From Streptomyces sp. NBC_00250 (lineage in GTDB: Bacteria > Actinomycetota > Actinomycetes > Streptomycetales > Streptomycetaceae), in the NCBI RefSeq assembly GCF_036192275.1, contig NZ_CP108088.1, positions 1,240,001 through 1,304,000 on the forward strand: a stretch of DNA of 64,000 nucleotides, given 5' to 3'. Positions 16,340 to 26,094 of the stretch are shown in pieces. Positions within the stretch are counted from its first letter, which is position 1; each line of letters starts with the position of its first letter. The notes beneath the pieces were generated by a model. The model saw only the letters and a list, made by a program, of their open reading frames with translations, was not told the DNA's origin and ran no database searches. A program made the position numbers and the translations under genes.

Positions 16340-18075
16340 CGGCGGACCTCCTGGGCGGGAGCGGTGACGGTGCCGGTGATCTCCTCGGGCAGATGGAGGC
16401 GGGCGAGGAGGGCCGGGGTGCCGGGCGGGACCCGGCGGGGTGTGGCCAGCGAGACGAGGACCATGGTGAGGAAGCCGAGCGGGACCGACCAGACGGCCGG
16501 CCAGGCCATCAGGGTGTGCGGCCAGCCCTCGGGGGCGAGTCCGGCCCGGGTCGCCATCACGGCCGCGAGGGCGGAACCCCCGCCGAGCAGCAGCCCGGCC
16601 ATCGCACCGGGCGGGGTGAGCCGCCGCCACCAGATGCCGAGGACGAGCAGCGGGCAGAAGGAGGAGGCGGAGACGGCGAAGGCGAGGCCGACGGCGTCGG
16701 CGACCGGGACCTTCGAGGCGAACACCCCCACCGCGAGCGGTACTGCGGTGGCGAGCAGGGTCGCCAGCCGGAAGTGCCGTACGCCCCGGGAGGGCAGCAC
16801 GTCCTGGGTGAGGACTCCGGCGACGGACATGGTGAGCCCCGAGGCGGTGGAGAGGAACGCGGCGAAGGCGCCGCCCGCGAGGAGCGCCCCGAGGAGCTCG
16901 CCGAGCAGTCCGCCCAGGATCCGGTCGGGCAGCACCAGCACGGCGGCGTCGGCGGAACCGGTGAGGGCGAGCTCGGGGGCGTAGATCCGGCCGAGGGCGC
17001 CGTACAGCGGCGGCAACAGGTAGAAGGAACCGACCAGTCCGAGGACGACGAGGGTGGTGCGGCGGGCGGCGCGGCCGTGCGGACTGGTGTAGAAGCGGAC
17101 GGCGACGTGCGGCAGGCCCATGGTGCCGAGGAAGGTGGCGAGGATCAGTCCGTACGTGGCGTACAGCCGGTGCCCGTCGCGGCCCCCGGCGAGCGGCTGG
17201 GACCAGCCGAGCGGGTCCGTGCCGCTGGCGACCCTCCCGGGCAGTTCCGCTCCCGGGGCGAAGGCGAGCGTCGTACCGCCGAGGACGTGATGGGTGCCGG
17301 GTGCGAGGGTCACGGTCCGCTGCTCGTACGGGACCGAGTCGACGCTGCCGGTGACGGTGAGCGTGAGGGGATCGTCGAGTCCGATCCGTACCGTGTCGGC
17401 GACCCTGACGACGGTGTGCCCACGCAGGACGGCGGGGGCGTCGAAACGGGCCCTGGGCGCCCCGTCCCCGAACCAGGCGGCGAGCAGGAAGAGGACGGGG
17501 ACGAGCAGGGCCGTGAGTTTCAGCCAGTACTGGAAGGCCTGCACGAAGGTGATGCTGCGCATCCCTCCCGCGGCGACCGTCCCCGTGACGACGAGGGCGA
17601 CGAGCAGCCCGCCGACCCAGTCGGGGGCGCCGGTGAGGATCTCCAGGGTGAGCCCGGCGCCCTGGAGCTGCGGCAGCAGATAGAGCCAGCCGATGCCGAC
17701 GACGAAGAGGCTGGCGAGCCGGCGGGCCCCCGGGGATTCGAGGCGGGCCTCGGCGAAGTCGGAGAGGGTGTACGCCCCGGAGCGGCGCAGCGGGGCGGCG
17801 ACGAGGACCAGCAGGACGAGGTAGCCGGCGGTGTAGCCGACCGGGTACCAGAGCATCGCGGGGCCCTGGACGAGGACGAGTCCGGCGATACCGAGGAAGG
17901 AGGCCGCGGAGAGGTACTCGCCGCTGATCGCGGCCGCGTTGAGGCCGGGCCGGACGGTGCGCGAGGCGACGTAGAAGTCGGAGGTCGTACGGGAGATGCG
18001 CAGGCCGAGGGCGCCGATGAGGACGGTGGCGAGGACGACGGCGGTGACGGCCGCGACGGCGTAGGTCTGGTTCAC
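16336..18075 (-). CDS. Sodium:solute symporter (SSS family, acetate/monocarboxylate type)
   Basis: 579 residues from a GTG start. At least 12 hydrophobic segments, with the SSS signature in the first third: DFYVASRTVRPGLNAAAISGEYLSAASFLGIAGLV. A large loop (~215-290) with VRIGLDDPLTLTVTG interrupts the membrane domain, a feature of ActP-like permeases. The upstream partner is a DUF485 protein, as in acetate permease operons (yjcH-actP), so import of acetate or another short monocarboxylate is the best guess. It is flanked by both halves of a LytTR/LytS two-component system. Confidence 0.88.
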   Translation of the reverse strand: MNQTYAVAAVTAVVLATVLIGALGLRISRTTSDFYVASRTVRPGLNAAAISGEYLSAASFLGIAGLVLVQGPAMLWYPVGYTAGYLVLLVLVAAPLRRSGAYTLSDFAEARLESPGARRLASLFVVGIGWLYLLPQLQGAGLTLEILTGAPDWVGGLLVALVVTGTVAAGGMRSITFVQAFQYWLKLTALLVPVLFLLAAWFGDGAPRARFDAPAVLRGHTVVRVADTVRIGLDDPLTLTVTGSVDSVPYEQRTVTLAPGTHHVLGGTTLAFAPGAELPGRVASGTDPLGWSQPLAGGRDGHRLYATYGLILATFLGTMGLPHVAVRFYTSPHGRAARRTTLVVLGLVGSFYLLPPLYGALGRIYAPELALTGSADAAVLVLPDRILGGLLGELLGALLAGGAFAAFLSTASGLTMSVAGVLTQDVLPSRGVRHFRLATLLATAVPLAVGVFASKVPVADAVGLAFAVSASSFCPLLVLGIWWRRLTPPGAMAGLLLGGGSALAAVMATRAGLAPEGWPHTLMAWPAVWSVPLGFLTMVLVSLATPRRVPPGTPALLARLHLPEEITGTVTAPAQEVRR

Positions 18076-18171
18076 GCGGCGGCCGTGCGGGGCTCGTCGG
18101 TGCGGCGGGCGGGCGGGCGGAGGGCGCGCGTGCGGTGGCCCTTCGTGCGGCGGGCGTTCATGCGGGGCGGT

Positions 18172-18585
18172 TCACCGTTCGACGAGGCCGGTGAAGTCGC
18201 GCTCGTTGCGTTCGGCGCGGCGCACGTACCAGTGGGCGATGCCCCAGACGACGGGGTACACCCCGACTCCGAGCACGACCCAGACATAGATCTCGGGGGC
18301 GGGCAGGGCGAGGAGCAGCGGCAGCGAGCCGACGAGCAGGGCGAGCGCACCGAGGGCGGTGAGGGCGGCACGCAGCTGGCTGCGCATCAGGGAACGGACG
18401 TAGGTGTGGCCGAGGGTGGTCTGCTCGTCGATCTCCGAGCGGGCCGGCGGGTGGACGGGTCGCCGCCGCGCGGGGCCCGGCACGGTCCCGGCGCCGTGGG
18501 CGGAGGCGTAGGTGACGGTCTCGCGGCGGGGTCTGCGCTGGGGGTCCCCCCGGCCGAAGGGCGGGGGAGGGTGCTGCTCGGACAT
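18172..18585 (-). CDS. DUF485 membrane protein, symporter partner
   Basis: 137 residues from the ATG at 18585 (GGAGG 9 nt upstream). A Pro/Arg-rich cytoplasmic N-terminus is followed by SEIDEQTTLGHTYVRSLMRSQLRAAL, the DUF485 entry motif, then two membrane helices (TALGALALLVGSLPLLLAL and IYVWVVLGVGVYPVVWGIAHWYV) and the tail RRAERNERDFTGLVER. DUF485 proteins accompany ActP-like sodium:solute symporters; their exact role is not settled. A 96-bp gap separates it from the symporter. Confidence 0.85.
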   Translation of the reverse strand: MSEQHPPPPFGRGDPQRRPRRETVTYASAHGAGTVPGPARRRPVHPPARSEIDEQTTLGHTYVRSLMRSQLRAALTALGALALLVGSLPLLLALPAPEIYVWVVLGVGVYPVVWGIAHWYVRRAERNERDFTGLVER

Positions 18586-18641
18586 CGGCGTCCGCCTCCG
18601 TCGGAAGTGGCGGCCCTCGGGCCCGGGACGCGTGGAGTCTA

Positions 18642-18661
18642 CGCAGGTGGGAGCACCTGCG
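18642..18661. promoter_or_regulatory. Hairpin/inverted repeat between regulator and DUF485 genes
   Basis: CGCAGGTGGGAGCACCTGCG: an 8-bp perfect stem with a GGAG loop in the 101-bp gap between the LytTR regulator and the DUF485 gene. It could attenuate read-through from the regulator or act as an operator for the symporter genes. There is no T-run after it on the minus strand, so simple termination is less likely. Confidence 0.5.
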
Positions 18662-18686
18662 GTAGGGGCGGACGGAACGGGTGCGG

Positions 18687-19454
18687 TCAGCCCCCCGCGC
18701 GTCGCATCAGCAGGTCCCGCAGGTGGCGGGCGTGGCGCCGGCTGACCGCCAGGTCGGTGTCGCCGACCCGTACCGACGTGGCGCCGCCGTCGAGGCGGAG
18801 CTCGGCGATCCGGGCGAGGGCGACGAGATGGCTGCGGTGGATGCGGACGAAGCCGCGCGCGGCCCACCGCTCCTCAAGGGTGGAGAGCGGGATGCGGACG
18901 AGATGGCTGCCGTGGTCGGTGTGCAGGCGGGCGTAGTCGCCGTGCGCCTCCACGTACGCGATGTCGTCGACGGAGACGAACCGCGTGATCCCGCCCAGCT
19001 CGACGGGGACCTGCTCGGGCACGGCGGGCGCGGTGGGCGCGGCCGGGGCGGGGGCGGCGGTCGCGTGCACCAGGTCGTGGACGCGTCGGACGGCCTCGGC
19101 GAGGCGCTCGCGACGGACCGGCTTCAGGACGTAGTCGACCGCCTTCAGGTCGAAGGCCTGGAGTGCGAAGCCCTCGTGGGCGGTGACGAAGACGACGAGC
19201 GGCGGGCGGGCGAAGCCGGCGAGCAGCCGGGCCACGTCGAGTCCGGTGAGACCGGGCATGTGGATGTCGAGGAAGACGACGTCGATCGCCTCGTCGCCGT
19301 CCGGCCCGGTCTCCAGGGCGCGCCCGATCCTGCGGAGGGCGGCGTTGGCGTCGCCGGCGCCCTCGGCGGTGCGGACGCGGGGGTCGGCGCGCAGCAGGTA
19401 GAGCAGCTCTCCGAGGGCGGGTTCCTCGTCGTCGACGGCCAGTACGCGCAGCAT
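18687..19454 (-). CDS. LytTR-family response regulator
   Basis: 255 residues. Receiver domain 1-120 with acidic pair D8/D9, phosphoacceptor Asp63 in VVFLDIHMPG, Thr91 and Lys111 in VLKP. A Pro/Ala linker (~130-148) leads to a LytTR DNA-binding domain (~150-250: ITRFVSVDDIAYVEAHGDYARLHTD, GFVRIHRSHLVAL, VRVGDTDLAVSRRHA). It is the first gene of the operon with the DUF485 protein, symporter and LytS-type kinase and presumably activates them. Confidence 0.92.
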   Translation of the reverse strand: MLRVLAVDDEEPALGELLYLLRADPRVRTAEGAGDANAALRRIGRALETGPDGDEAIDVVFLDIHMPGLTGLDVARLLAGFARPPLVVFVTAHEGFALQAFDLKAVDYVLKPVRRERLAEAVRRVHDLVHATAAPAPAAPTAPAVPEQVPVELGGITRFVSVDDIAYVEAHGDYARLHTDHGSHLVRIPLSTLEERWAARGFVRIHRSHLVALARIAELRLDGGATSVRVGDTDLAVSRRHARHLRDLLMRRAGG

Positions 19455-19505
19455 GCGGCGGAGTGTAACGGGCGGCCCCAGGGCCCGGTCGAGAAGCCCC
19501 GTGGC

Positions 19506-20378
19506 CTACTTGAGGAGCTTCGACAGGCGGCGGTCGGCGAGCGGTTTGCCGCCGGTCTGGCAGGTGGGGCAGTACTGGAGGGAGGAGTCGCTGAAGGAGA
19601 CCTCGCGGATGGTGTCCCCGCACACGGTGCAGGGTTCGCCGGTGCGGCCGTGGACGCGCAGGCCGCTCTTCTTCTCGGCCTTGAGTCTGCCGGCGGCGAG
19701 GCCGTGGGAGCGGTCGACGGCCTCGTGGAGGGTGGTCCGCATCGCCGTGTAGAGGGCGGCGGTCTCCTCCGGGGTGAGGTTCTGGGTGGGTTTGAAGGGG
19801 GACATCTTCGCGGCGTGGAGGATCTCGTCGCTGTACGCGTTGCCGATGCCGGCGATGAGGCTCTGGTCGCGCAGGGCGCCTTTGATCTGGCGCCGCTCGC
19901 CGGAGAGCAGCGCGGCGAACTCCTCGGGGCCGAAGTCCTCTCCGAGCGGGTCGGGTCCGAGGCGTGCGACGCCCGGCACCTCCTGCGGGTCGTGCACGAC
20001 GTACACGGCGAGGCGCTTGGTGGTGCCCGCTTCGGTGAGGTCGAAGCCGTCGCCGCCGGTGAGCGCGGTACGCAGCGCCAGCGGGCCCTTGCCGGGCTTG
20101 GGCGGTCCCGAGGGCAGCGGGTCCTGCCAGCGCAGCCAGCCCGCGCGGGCGAGGTGGAACAGGAGGTGGAGCTCGCCGGCCGGTCCCGTGGCGGTGAGGT
20201 CGAGGAACTTCCCGTGCCGCCCGACCGCGGTGACCTCGGCGCCCTCGACGGCGCTCAGGGGCGGGTCGTACGTCTTGAGGACGCTGATCGCGACGGGCAG
20301 CACGCGGGCGATCTCCTTGCCCACCAGGTGTGCGTCCAGGAAGGCGCGGAGCGCTTCCACCTCGGGGAGTTCGGGCAT
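19506..20378 (-). CDS. Fpg/Nei-family DNA glycosylase/AP lyase
   Basis: 290 residues from the ATG at 20378. It begins MPELPEVEALRAFL, so after Met removal Pro1 and Glu2 are the catalytic residues. GRHGKFLDL supplies the conserved Lys of the beta-hairpin, IGNAYSDEILHAAKMSP the helix-two-turn-helix, and the C-terminus has a zinc finger CTVCGDTI...YCPTCQ (C-x2-C-x16-C-x2-C). It excises oxidised bases and nicks the strand. Whether it prefers 8-oxoguanine or oxidised pyrimidines cannot be settled by eye. It stands alone, 188 bp from the divergent OmpR-type regulator. Confidence 0.9.
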   Translation of the reverse strand: MPELPEVEALRAFLDAHLVGKEIARVLPVAISVLKTYDPPLSAVEGAEVTAVGRHGKFLDLTATGPAGELHLLFHLARAGWLRWQDPLPSGPPKPGKGPLALRTALTGGDGFDLTEAGTTKRLAVYVVHDPQEVPGVARLGPDPLGEDFGPEEFAALLSGERRQIKGALRDQSLIAGIGNAYSDEILHAAKMSPFKPTQNLTPEETAALYTAMRTTLHEAVDRSHGLAAGRLKAEKKSGLRVHGRTGEPCTVCGDTIREVSFSDSSLQYCPTCQTGGKPLADRRLSKLLK

Positions 20379-20566
20379 GGTTCCACCCTGCCGCACGGGT
20401 GGCGGGGCCGCGCGCGGGGCGTCGCGATCGCCGCCCGATCGGTGACGCCCGGGTCGTGCCGGGCGTCGCGGGCCGGGCGTCGCGGGCCGGGCATGGCGGT
20501 CCGGGCGTCGCGGGCCGGCGTCGCGGGCCGGGCGGGACCTTCCGGACACGGCCTAGGGTGGGTGAC

Positions 20567-21234
20567 GTGCGTGTACTGCTCGTCGAGGACGACGAAGACC
20601 TCCGGTTCGGGGTGGCCGCCGCTCTGCGGGCCGCCGGGCTCGCCGTCGACGAGGCCGCCGACCTGCCCCGGGCCGACGAGGCCCTGTTCGTGACCGCGTA
20701 CGACTGCGCGGTCTTCGACCGGATGCTGCCGTCCGGGGACGCCGCCGCCTATGTCGAGGGGCTGCGGCGCGACGGCCGCGACGTGCCCGTTCTCTTCCTG
20801 ACCGCGCGCGACACGGTGGCGGACCGGGTGGAGGGCTTCGCGAGCGGCGGCGACGACTACCTGGTGAAGCCGTTCGCCGTGCCCGAGCTGGTCGCCCGGG
20901 TGCGGAGCCTGTGCCGGCGCTCCGCCGTCGTCCGTCCCCCCGTGCACCGTGTCGGCGACCTGGAGGTCGACACGGCCCGTCGGCTCGTCCGCCGGGCCGG
21001 GGTGCTTCTCACACTCACCACCAGGGAGTTCGCGGTCCTTGAGGTCCTCGCGGCCCGCGCCGACCAGGCGGTCTCGCGCGCCGAGCTGATCGAGAGCTGC
21101 TGGGACGAGATGGCCGAGCCGCAGTCCAACGTCCTGGAGGTGCTGGTCTCCCAGCTCCGCCGAAAGCTCGGGGATCCGCCGCTGATCCACACCGTGCGCG
21201 GGGTCGGCTACCGGCTCGCGCCCGACGGCGCACG

Positions 21235-21238
<4 letters not shown>
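20567..21238 (+). CDS. OmpR/PhoB-family response regulator
   Basis: 223 residues from the GTG at 20567; the frame is open further upstream but MRVLLVEDDEDL is the natural start. Receiver domain with the acidic cluster EDDE at 8-11, Asp51 in CAVFDRMLPSGD and Lys in YLVKPF. A winged-helix domain from ~125 (HRVGDLEVDTARRLVRRAG, LTTREFAVLEVLAARADQAVSRAEL, NVLEVLVSQLRRKLG, THTVRGVGYRL-like end). The kinase gene overlaps its stop by 4 nt. An 11-bp-period direct repeat before the peptidase gene downstream is a candidate target. Confidence 0.92.
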
Positions 21239-22644
<1,406 letters not shown>

Positions 22645-22757
22645 ACCGGGCGGGCGAGCTGAACCGAGAAGTGTCGGGCCGGGACCGAGTCGCCGGTCCG
22701 ACCGAGCAGACGAAGCGACCGAGCAGCGGGGCCGACCGAGCAGCCGGGCCGAACCGG

Positions 22758-22775
22758 TCCTCAGGAAATCCTCAG
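22758..22775 (+). promoter_or_regulatory. 11-bp-period direct repeat, candidate OmpR-type operator
   Basis: TCCTCAG occurs at 22758-22764 and again at 22769-22775, exactly 11 bp apart, 49 bp before the peptidase start. Direct repeats at one helical turn are the usual target form of OmpR/PhoB-family regulators such as the one encoded at 20567. The assignment is inference from spacing only. Confidence 0.45.
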
Positions 22776-22823
22776 CATCCGCGCGTGATCCTTCCCTGGA
22801 CCGTCCATCCATGGGAGTACCTC

Positions 22824-24518
22824 GTGAACACCACCCCCACCCGCCGCCGTCGGACCCTGGCTCTCGCTCTCGCCGTGCTCGGCGCCACGTCCCTCGCCGC
22901 CTGCAGCGTCGGGTCCGGCCCGGACGGCGGTCGGCCGAGGTCGTCGACCGGGCCCGCCGACCCCGCCGACCGCCCCGACCTGCGGCGCTTCTACGCCCAG
23001 AAGCTCGCCTGGAAGCCCTGCGGCGACCACAGGTGCGCCGCGCTCACCGTTCCGATGGACTACTCCCGCCCGGCCGACGGCAAGACCTTCGTGCTGCCGG
23101 TCGCGAAGGCGGTCACCGCGGTCCCGGGGAAGCGCGTCGGATCGGTCGTCCTCAACCCGGGGGGCCCGGGCGAGCGCGGTGTGCGGCTCATCCGGGACGG
23201 CGGTGCCGACGGCATCGGCCGGGCCGTGCGCGAGCGGTTCGACGTCGTCTCCTTCGACCCGCGCGGTGTCGGGGAGAGCAGACCGGCCCTGACCTGTACC
23301 CCGCCGGGACCCTCGGAGACCGCGGCCGAGGACTCGACGGACGCCCCGGCCGCCGTACCCCTCCACCCCCGCACCGAAACCGAGCGCGCCGACGCCCTCG
23401 CCGCGGCGCGGGCGACGGCCGCCGACTGCCGGAAGGCCGGCGGTCCGCTGCTCGCCCACGTCGGCACGGACGACGCCGCCCGGGACCTGGACGTGCTGCG
23501 GGCCGCGCTCGGCGAGCGGCGGCTGACGTACGTCGGCTGGTCGTACGGCACGAGCCTGGGCACGTCGTACGCCGAGCAGTTCCCGCGCCGCGTACGGGCG
23601 ATGGTCCTGGACGGGGCGGTCGATCCGTCGCTCGACTGGCGGCAGCGGATGCTGGGCCAGGCCGCCGGATTCCGGAAGGCGGCGGAGGAGTACGCGGAGA
23701 CCTGCGCCGACGCCGTCGGTGACGCCTGTCCCGGCGAGACGCCCGAGGACATACGCGCGCTGATCGACCGCCTCGTCGAACGGACGCAGCGCGAGCCGCT
23801 GCCGGTCGACGACTCCGAGTCCGGTCTCGACGCCGCGGCCGTGGTCTCCGCGCTCGACCTGTCCATGTACACGCCGGAAGCCCAGTGGGAAGCCCTGTCC
23901 GAGGCGCTGAGCGCGGCGGACGCGGGGGACGGGACGAAGCTGGCGGCCCTCGCGGCGGGAGAGGAGGAGCCGGGGGACGGTGAGGCGGGCACCGACGCCG
24001 AACCCGAGGAGCCCGAACCCACCGGGACCGACGCCGACAAGACCGGGGCCGAGGACGACGCCGACAAGGCCGACGAGACCGAGCCCTCCGGAACCGTGCC
24101 CGAGGACAACAGCGAGGCCGCCCTCATCGCGATCAACTGCCTCGACGTCCCCCACCCGCGCGACGCCCAGGCCTACTGGGACGCGCTCGCCCCCGCCGAG
24201 AAGGCCGCGGGCGTGCACGGCACGACCGCCGTGACGAACGAGCTGGTCTGCAGGGACTGGCCGGCCGGTCCCCAGCGTCCGCACCGGGTGAGGGCCGCGG
24301 GCGTTCCGCCGGTCCTCGTCGTGGGTACGGCGGGCGACCCGGCGACACCGTACGGGGAGGCGGTGAGCCTGGCGCGCCAGTTCCCCGGCGGCATGCTGCT
24401 CTCGTTCGACGCCCCCGGCCACACGGGTTACGGCCGCAGCCCCTGCGTCGACAAGAAGGTCGAGGAGTACCTGATCAGCCTCGCGAAGGTCCGTCCCGGC
24501 ACCACCTGCCCGGCCTGA
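22824..24518 (+). CDS. Secreted TAP-like alpha/beta-hydrolase (tripeptidyl aminopeptidase family) lipoprotein
   Basis: 564 residues from the GTG at 22824 with GGGAG 8 nt upstream. Signal peptide with lipobox TSLAAC. The hydrolase core shows SVVLNPGGPGERG (oxyanion region), DVVSFDPRGVGES, nucleophile Ser in YVGWSYGTSLG, acid Asp in LVVGTAGDPATPYG and His in DAPGHTGYGRS, with the TAP C-terminal domain ending in CVDKKVEEYL...TTCPA. An acidic, low-complexity insert (DGEAGTDAEPEEPEPTGTDAD and on, ~390-435) is unusual. It should release peptides from protein N-termini outside the cell. It lies 179 bp after the kinase gene on the same strand. Confidence 0.88.
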   Translation: MNTTPTRRRRTLALALAVLGATSLAACSVGSGPDGGRPRSSTGPADPADRPDLRRFYAQKLAWKPCGDHRCAALTVPMDYSRPADGKTFVLPVAKAVTAVPGKRVGSVVLNPGGPGERGVRLIRDGGADGIGRAVRERFDVVSFDPRGVGESRPALTCTPPGPSETAAEDSTDAPAAVPLHPRTETERADALAAARATAADCRKAGGPLLAHVGTDDAARDLDVLRAALGERRLTYVGWSYGTSLGTSYAEQFPRRVRAMVLDGAVDPSLDWRQRMLGQAAGFRKAAEEYAETCADAVGDACPGETPEDIRALIDRLVERTQREPLPVDDSESGLDAAAVVSALDLSMYTPEAQWEALSEALSAADAGDGTKLAALAAGEEEPGDGEAGTDAEPEEPEPTGTDADKTGAEDDADKADETEPSGTVPEDNSEAALIAINCLDVPHPRDAQAYWDALAPAEKAAGVHGTTAVTNELVCRDWPAGPQRPHRVRAAGVPPVLVVGTAGDPATPYGEAVSLARQFPGGMLLSFDAPGHTGYGRSPCVDKKVEEYLISLAKVRPGTTCPA

Positions 24519-24528
24519 GGCACACGCC

Positions 24529-25902
24529 CTACGGCGTGTCCGGCGGGTCCAGCAGGTCGAGTTCGGCCGTCAGGGCGGCCGCCAGCGCGTCGACGTCGGG
24601 GACGGCCTCGCCGTCGGCGACGAGGCCGATGTGGACCTGGCCGCCGTACGGGGACATGGCGACGGCGAGGGACTGGCCGCGGGCGAGCGGGGCCATGGGG
24701 AAGAGCGCGCGCAGCGGGGCGCCGCCGAGCGAGAGCGCGGAGCGGGGCAGCGGCACCTGGGTGACCAGCAGGTCGAAGAGCAGCCGGGCGGCGCCGGAGG
24801 CGAAGGGGGCGCCGAAGCGGTGCGCGAGCGGCGGCAGTTGGTCGGCGAGGAGGGCGACGGCCCCGGCGCCCCTGAGGGGGCCGGCCGCCTTGTTGCGGTC
24901 CATGGCGCCCCGGACGGCGGCGAGCCGGGCGGCCGGGTCGGACTCGGTGACGGGCAGGTCGAGGAGGTAGCCGGAGAGGCTGTTGCCGGGACCGGCAGGG
25001 ACGCCGGGGCGGCGCCGGGACACGGGGACGAGGGCCCGGGGGTCGGCTCCGGGGAGGGGCAGCCCGCGTCCGTCGAACCAGCGTCGGAGGGCCCCGGCGA
25101 CGACGGCCAGGAGGACGTCGTTGGCGGTGCCGCCCGTGGTGCGGCGGATCCGGTGGACACGTTCGAGGGGCAGGGAGGCGGTGGCGATCCGGCGGGTCCC
25201 GCTGGACTCGGCGGCGAGTGCGGCGGTGGGGCGTCCGTCGAGACGGCTGGCGCGGACGACGGAGGCGCCGACCTCGACGGCCCGGCCGAGGTCGCCGAGC
25301 CGGTCGCGGGCCATGCCGAGCAGCCGTCCGGGGCCGGGGAGCCAGGAGCGCGGGGGCACCGGTCGGGGACGTCCTGCGGCACGCCGGTCCGCGAGGCGGC
25401 GGCCGGCGGCGATCTCGTCGAAGATGCCGGCGCCGATGGCGACGGCCCGCATGCCGTCGGCGAGGGCGTGGTGGAGTTTGACGAGGACGGCGAAGGAGCC
25501 GTCGGGGGCGCCGCTGAGCACGTACATCTCCCAGGGCGGCAGGCCCCGGGCGACGGGCCGCTCCATGAGCTCGGCGGCGAGCCGGGCGGTCTCGGCGGGG
25601 AAATCGGCGCCGGGGAGGGTGATCTCGTGGACATGGTCGCGTACGTCGAAGTCCGGGTCGGCGCTCCAGGCGGCGCCGCCGACGGGCAGCAGGACGTCGC
25701 GGACGCGCATCCGGAGCCGCGGAACGGCGGCGGCGCGGCGGGCGAGCAGGTCGAGGATGTCCGGGACCTCGTGGCCGCCGTCGTGGCCCCCGCCCATGGG
25801 TACGGGGCCGAAGTGGGCGAGTGCCCCGAGGTGCAGGGGGTGCGCGGGGGATTCCAGGTGCCAGAAGGCCAGGTCTAGCGGTGCCAGTAGCTCGCTGCTC
25901 AC
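24529..25902 (-). CDS. Wax ester synthase/diacylglycerol acyltransferase (WS/DGAT)
   Basis: 457 residues from the GTG at 25902, preceded by AGGA; a longer frame to 25986 has no support. It begins with the family's typical SSELLAPLDLAFWHLESPAHPLHLG. The catalytic HHxxxDG motif is HHALADG at 144-150. Later blocks ANDVLLAVVAGALRRW, GNSLSGYLLDLPV and NTQVPLP-like VTQVPLPRSAL also match. The enzyme esterifies acyl-CoA with diacylglycerol or a fatty alcohol to store lipid, working at the membrane or lipid-droplet surface. It ends 10 bp from the convergent peptidase stop. Confidence 0.9.
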   Translation of the reverse strand: MSSELLAPLDLAFWHLESPAHPLHLGALAHFGPVPMGGGHDGGHEVPDILDLLARRAAAVPRLRMRVRDVLLPVGGAAWSADPDFDVRDHVHEITLPGADFPAETARLAAELMERPVARGLPPWEMYVLSGAPDGSFAVLVKLHHALADGMRAVAIGAGIFDEIAAGRRLADRRAAGRPRPVPPRSWLPGPGRLLGMARDRLGDLGRAVEVGASVVRASRLDGRPTAALAAESSGTRRIATASLPLERVHRIRRTTGGTANDVLLAVVAGALRRWFDGRGLPLPGADPRALVPVSRRRPGVPAGPGNSLSGYLLDLPVTESDPAARLAAVRGAMDRNKAAGPLRGAGAVALLADQLPPLAHRFGAPFASGAARLLFDLLVTQVPLPRSALSLGGAPLRALFPMAPLARGQSLAVAMSPYGGQVHIGLVADGEAVPDVDALAAALTAELDLLDPPDTP

Positions 25903-26010
25903 GGGTGTCCTCACGTCCTGCACGAAGAGCCGGGTGAACGCAGTCAATCGCGTACCGACAGTTACGGTCAAGTATGAGCAGTTCACGCTCAGTTAACAAG
26001 CGCGCGATTC

Positions 26011-26094
26011 GGTGAACGGTCCCGCACCCATGCGGCGCGCTCAGTTCTCCACGGTGAACGGTCCCGCATCCGTGTGACGCACTCAGTTCTCCAC
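26011..26094. repeat. Tandem 42-bp duplication of the phosphatase gene 3' end
   Basis: Two adjacent 42-bp units (26011-26052 and 26053-26094) begin GGTGAACGGTCCCGCA and end CTCAGTTCTCCAC, differing at only a few interior positions; the first bases of a third copy (GGTGAAC) continue into the gene. Read on the minus strand, each unit carries the coding end TTCACCGTGGAGAACTGA, so the stop region is repeated after the true stop. Confidence 0.92.

Noticed and set aside
18072..18161. A 29-codon basic open frame ending in the symporter start (GTGA)
   Set aside because: No ribosome site before its ATG; the overlap could be chance in a high-GC spacer.
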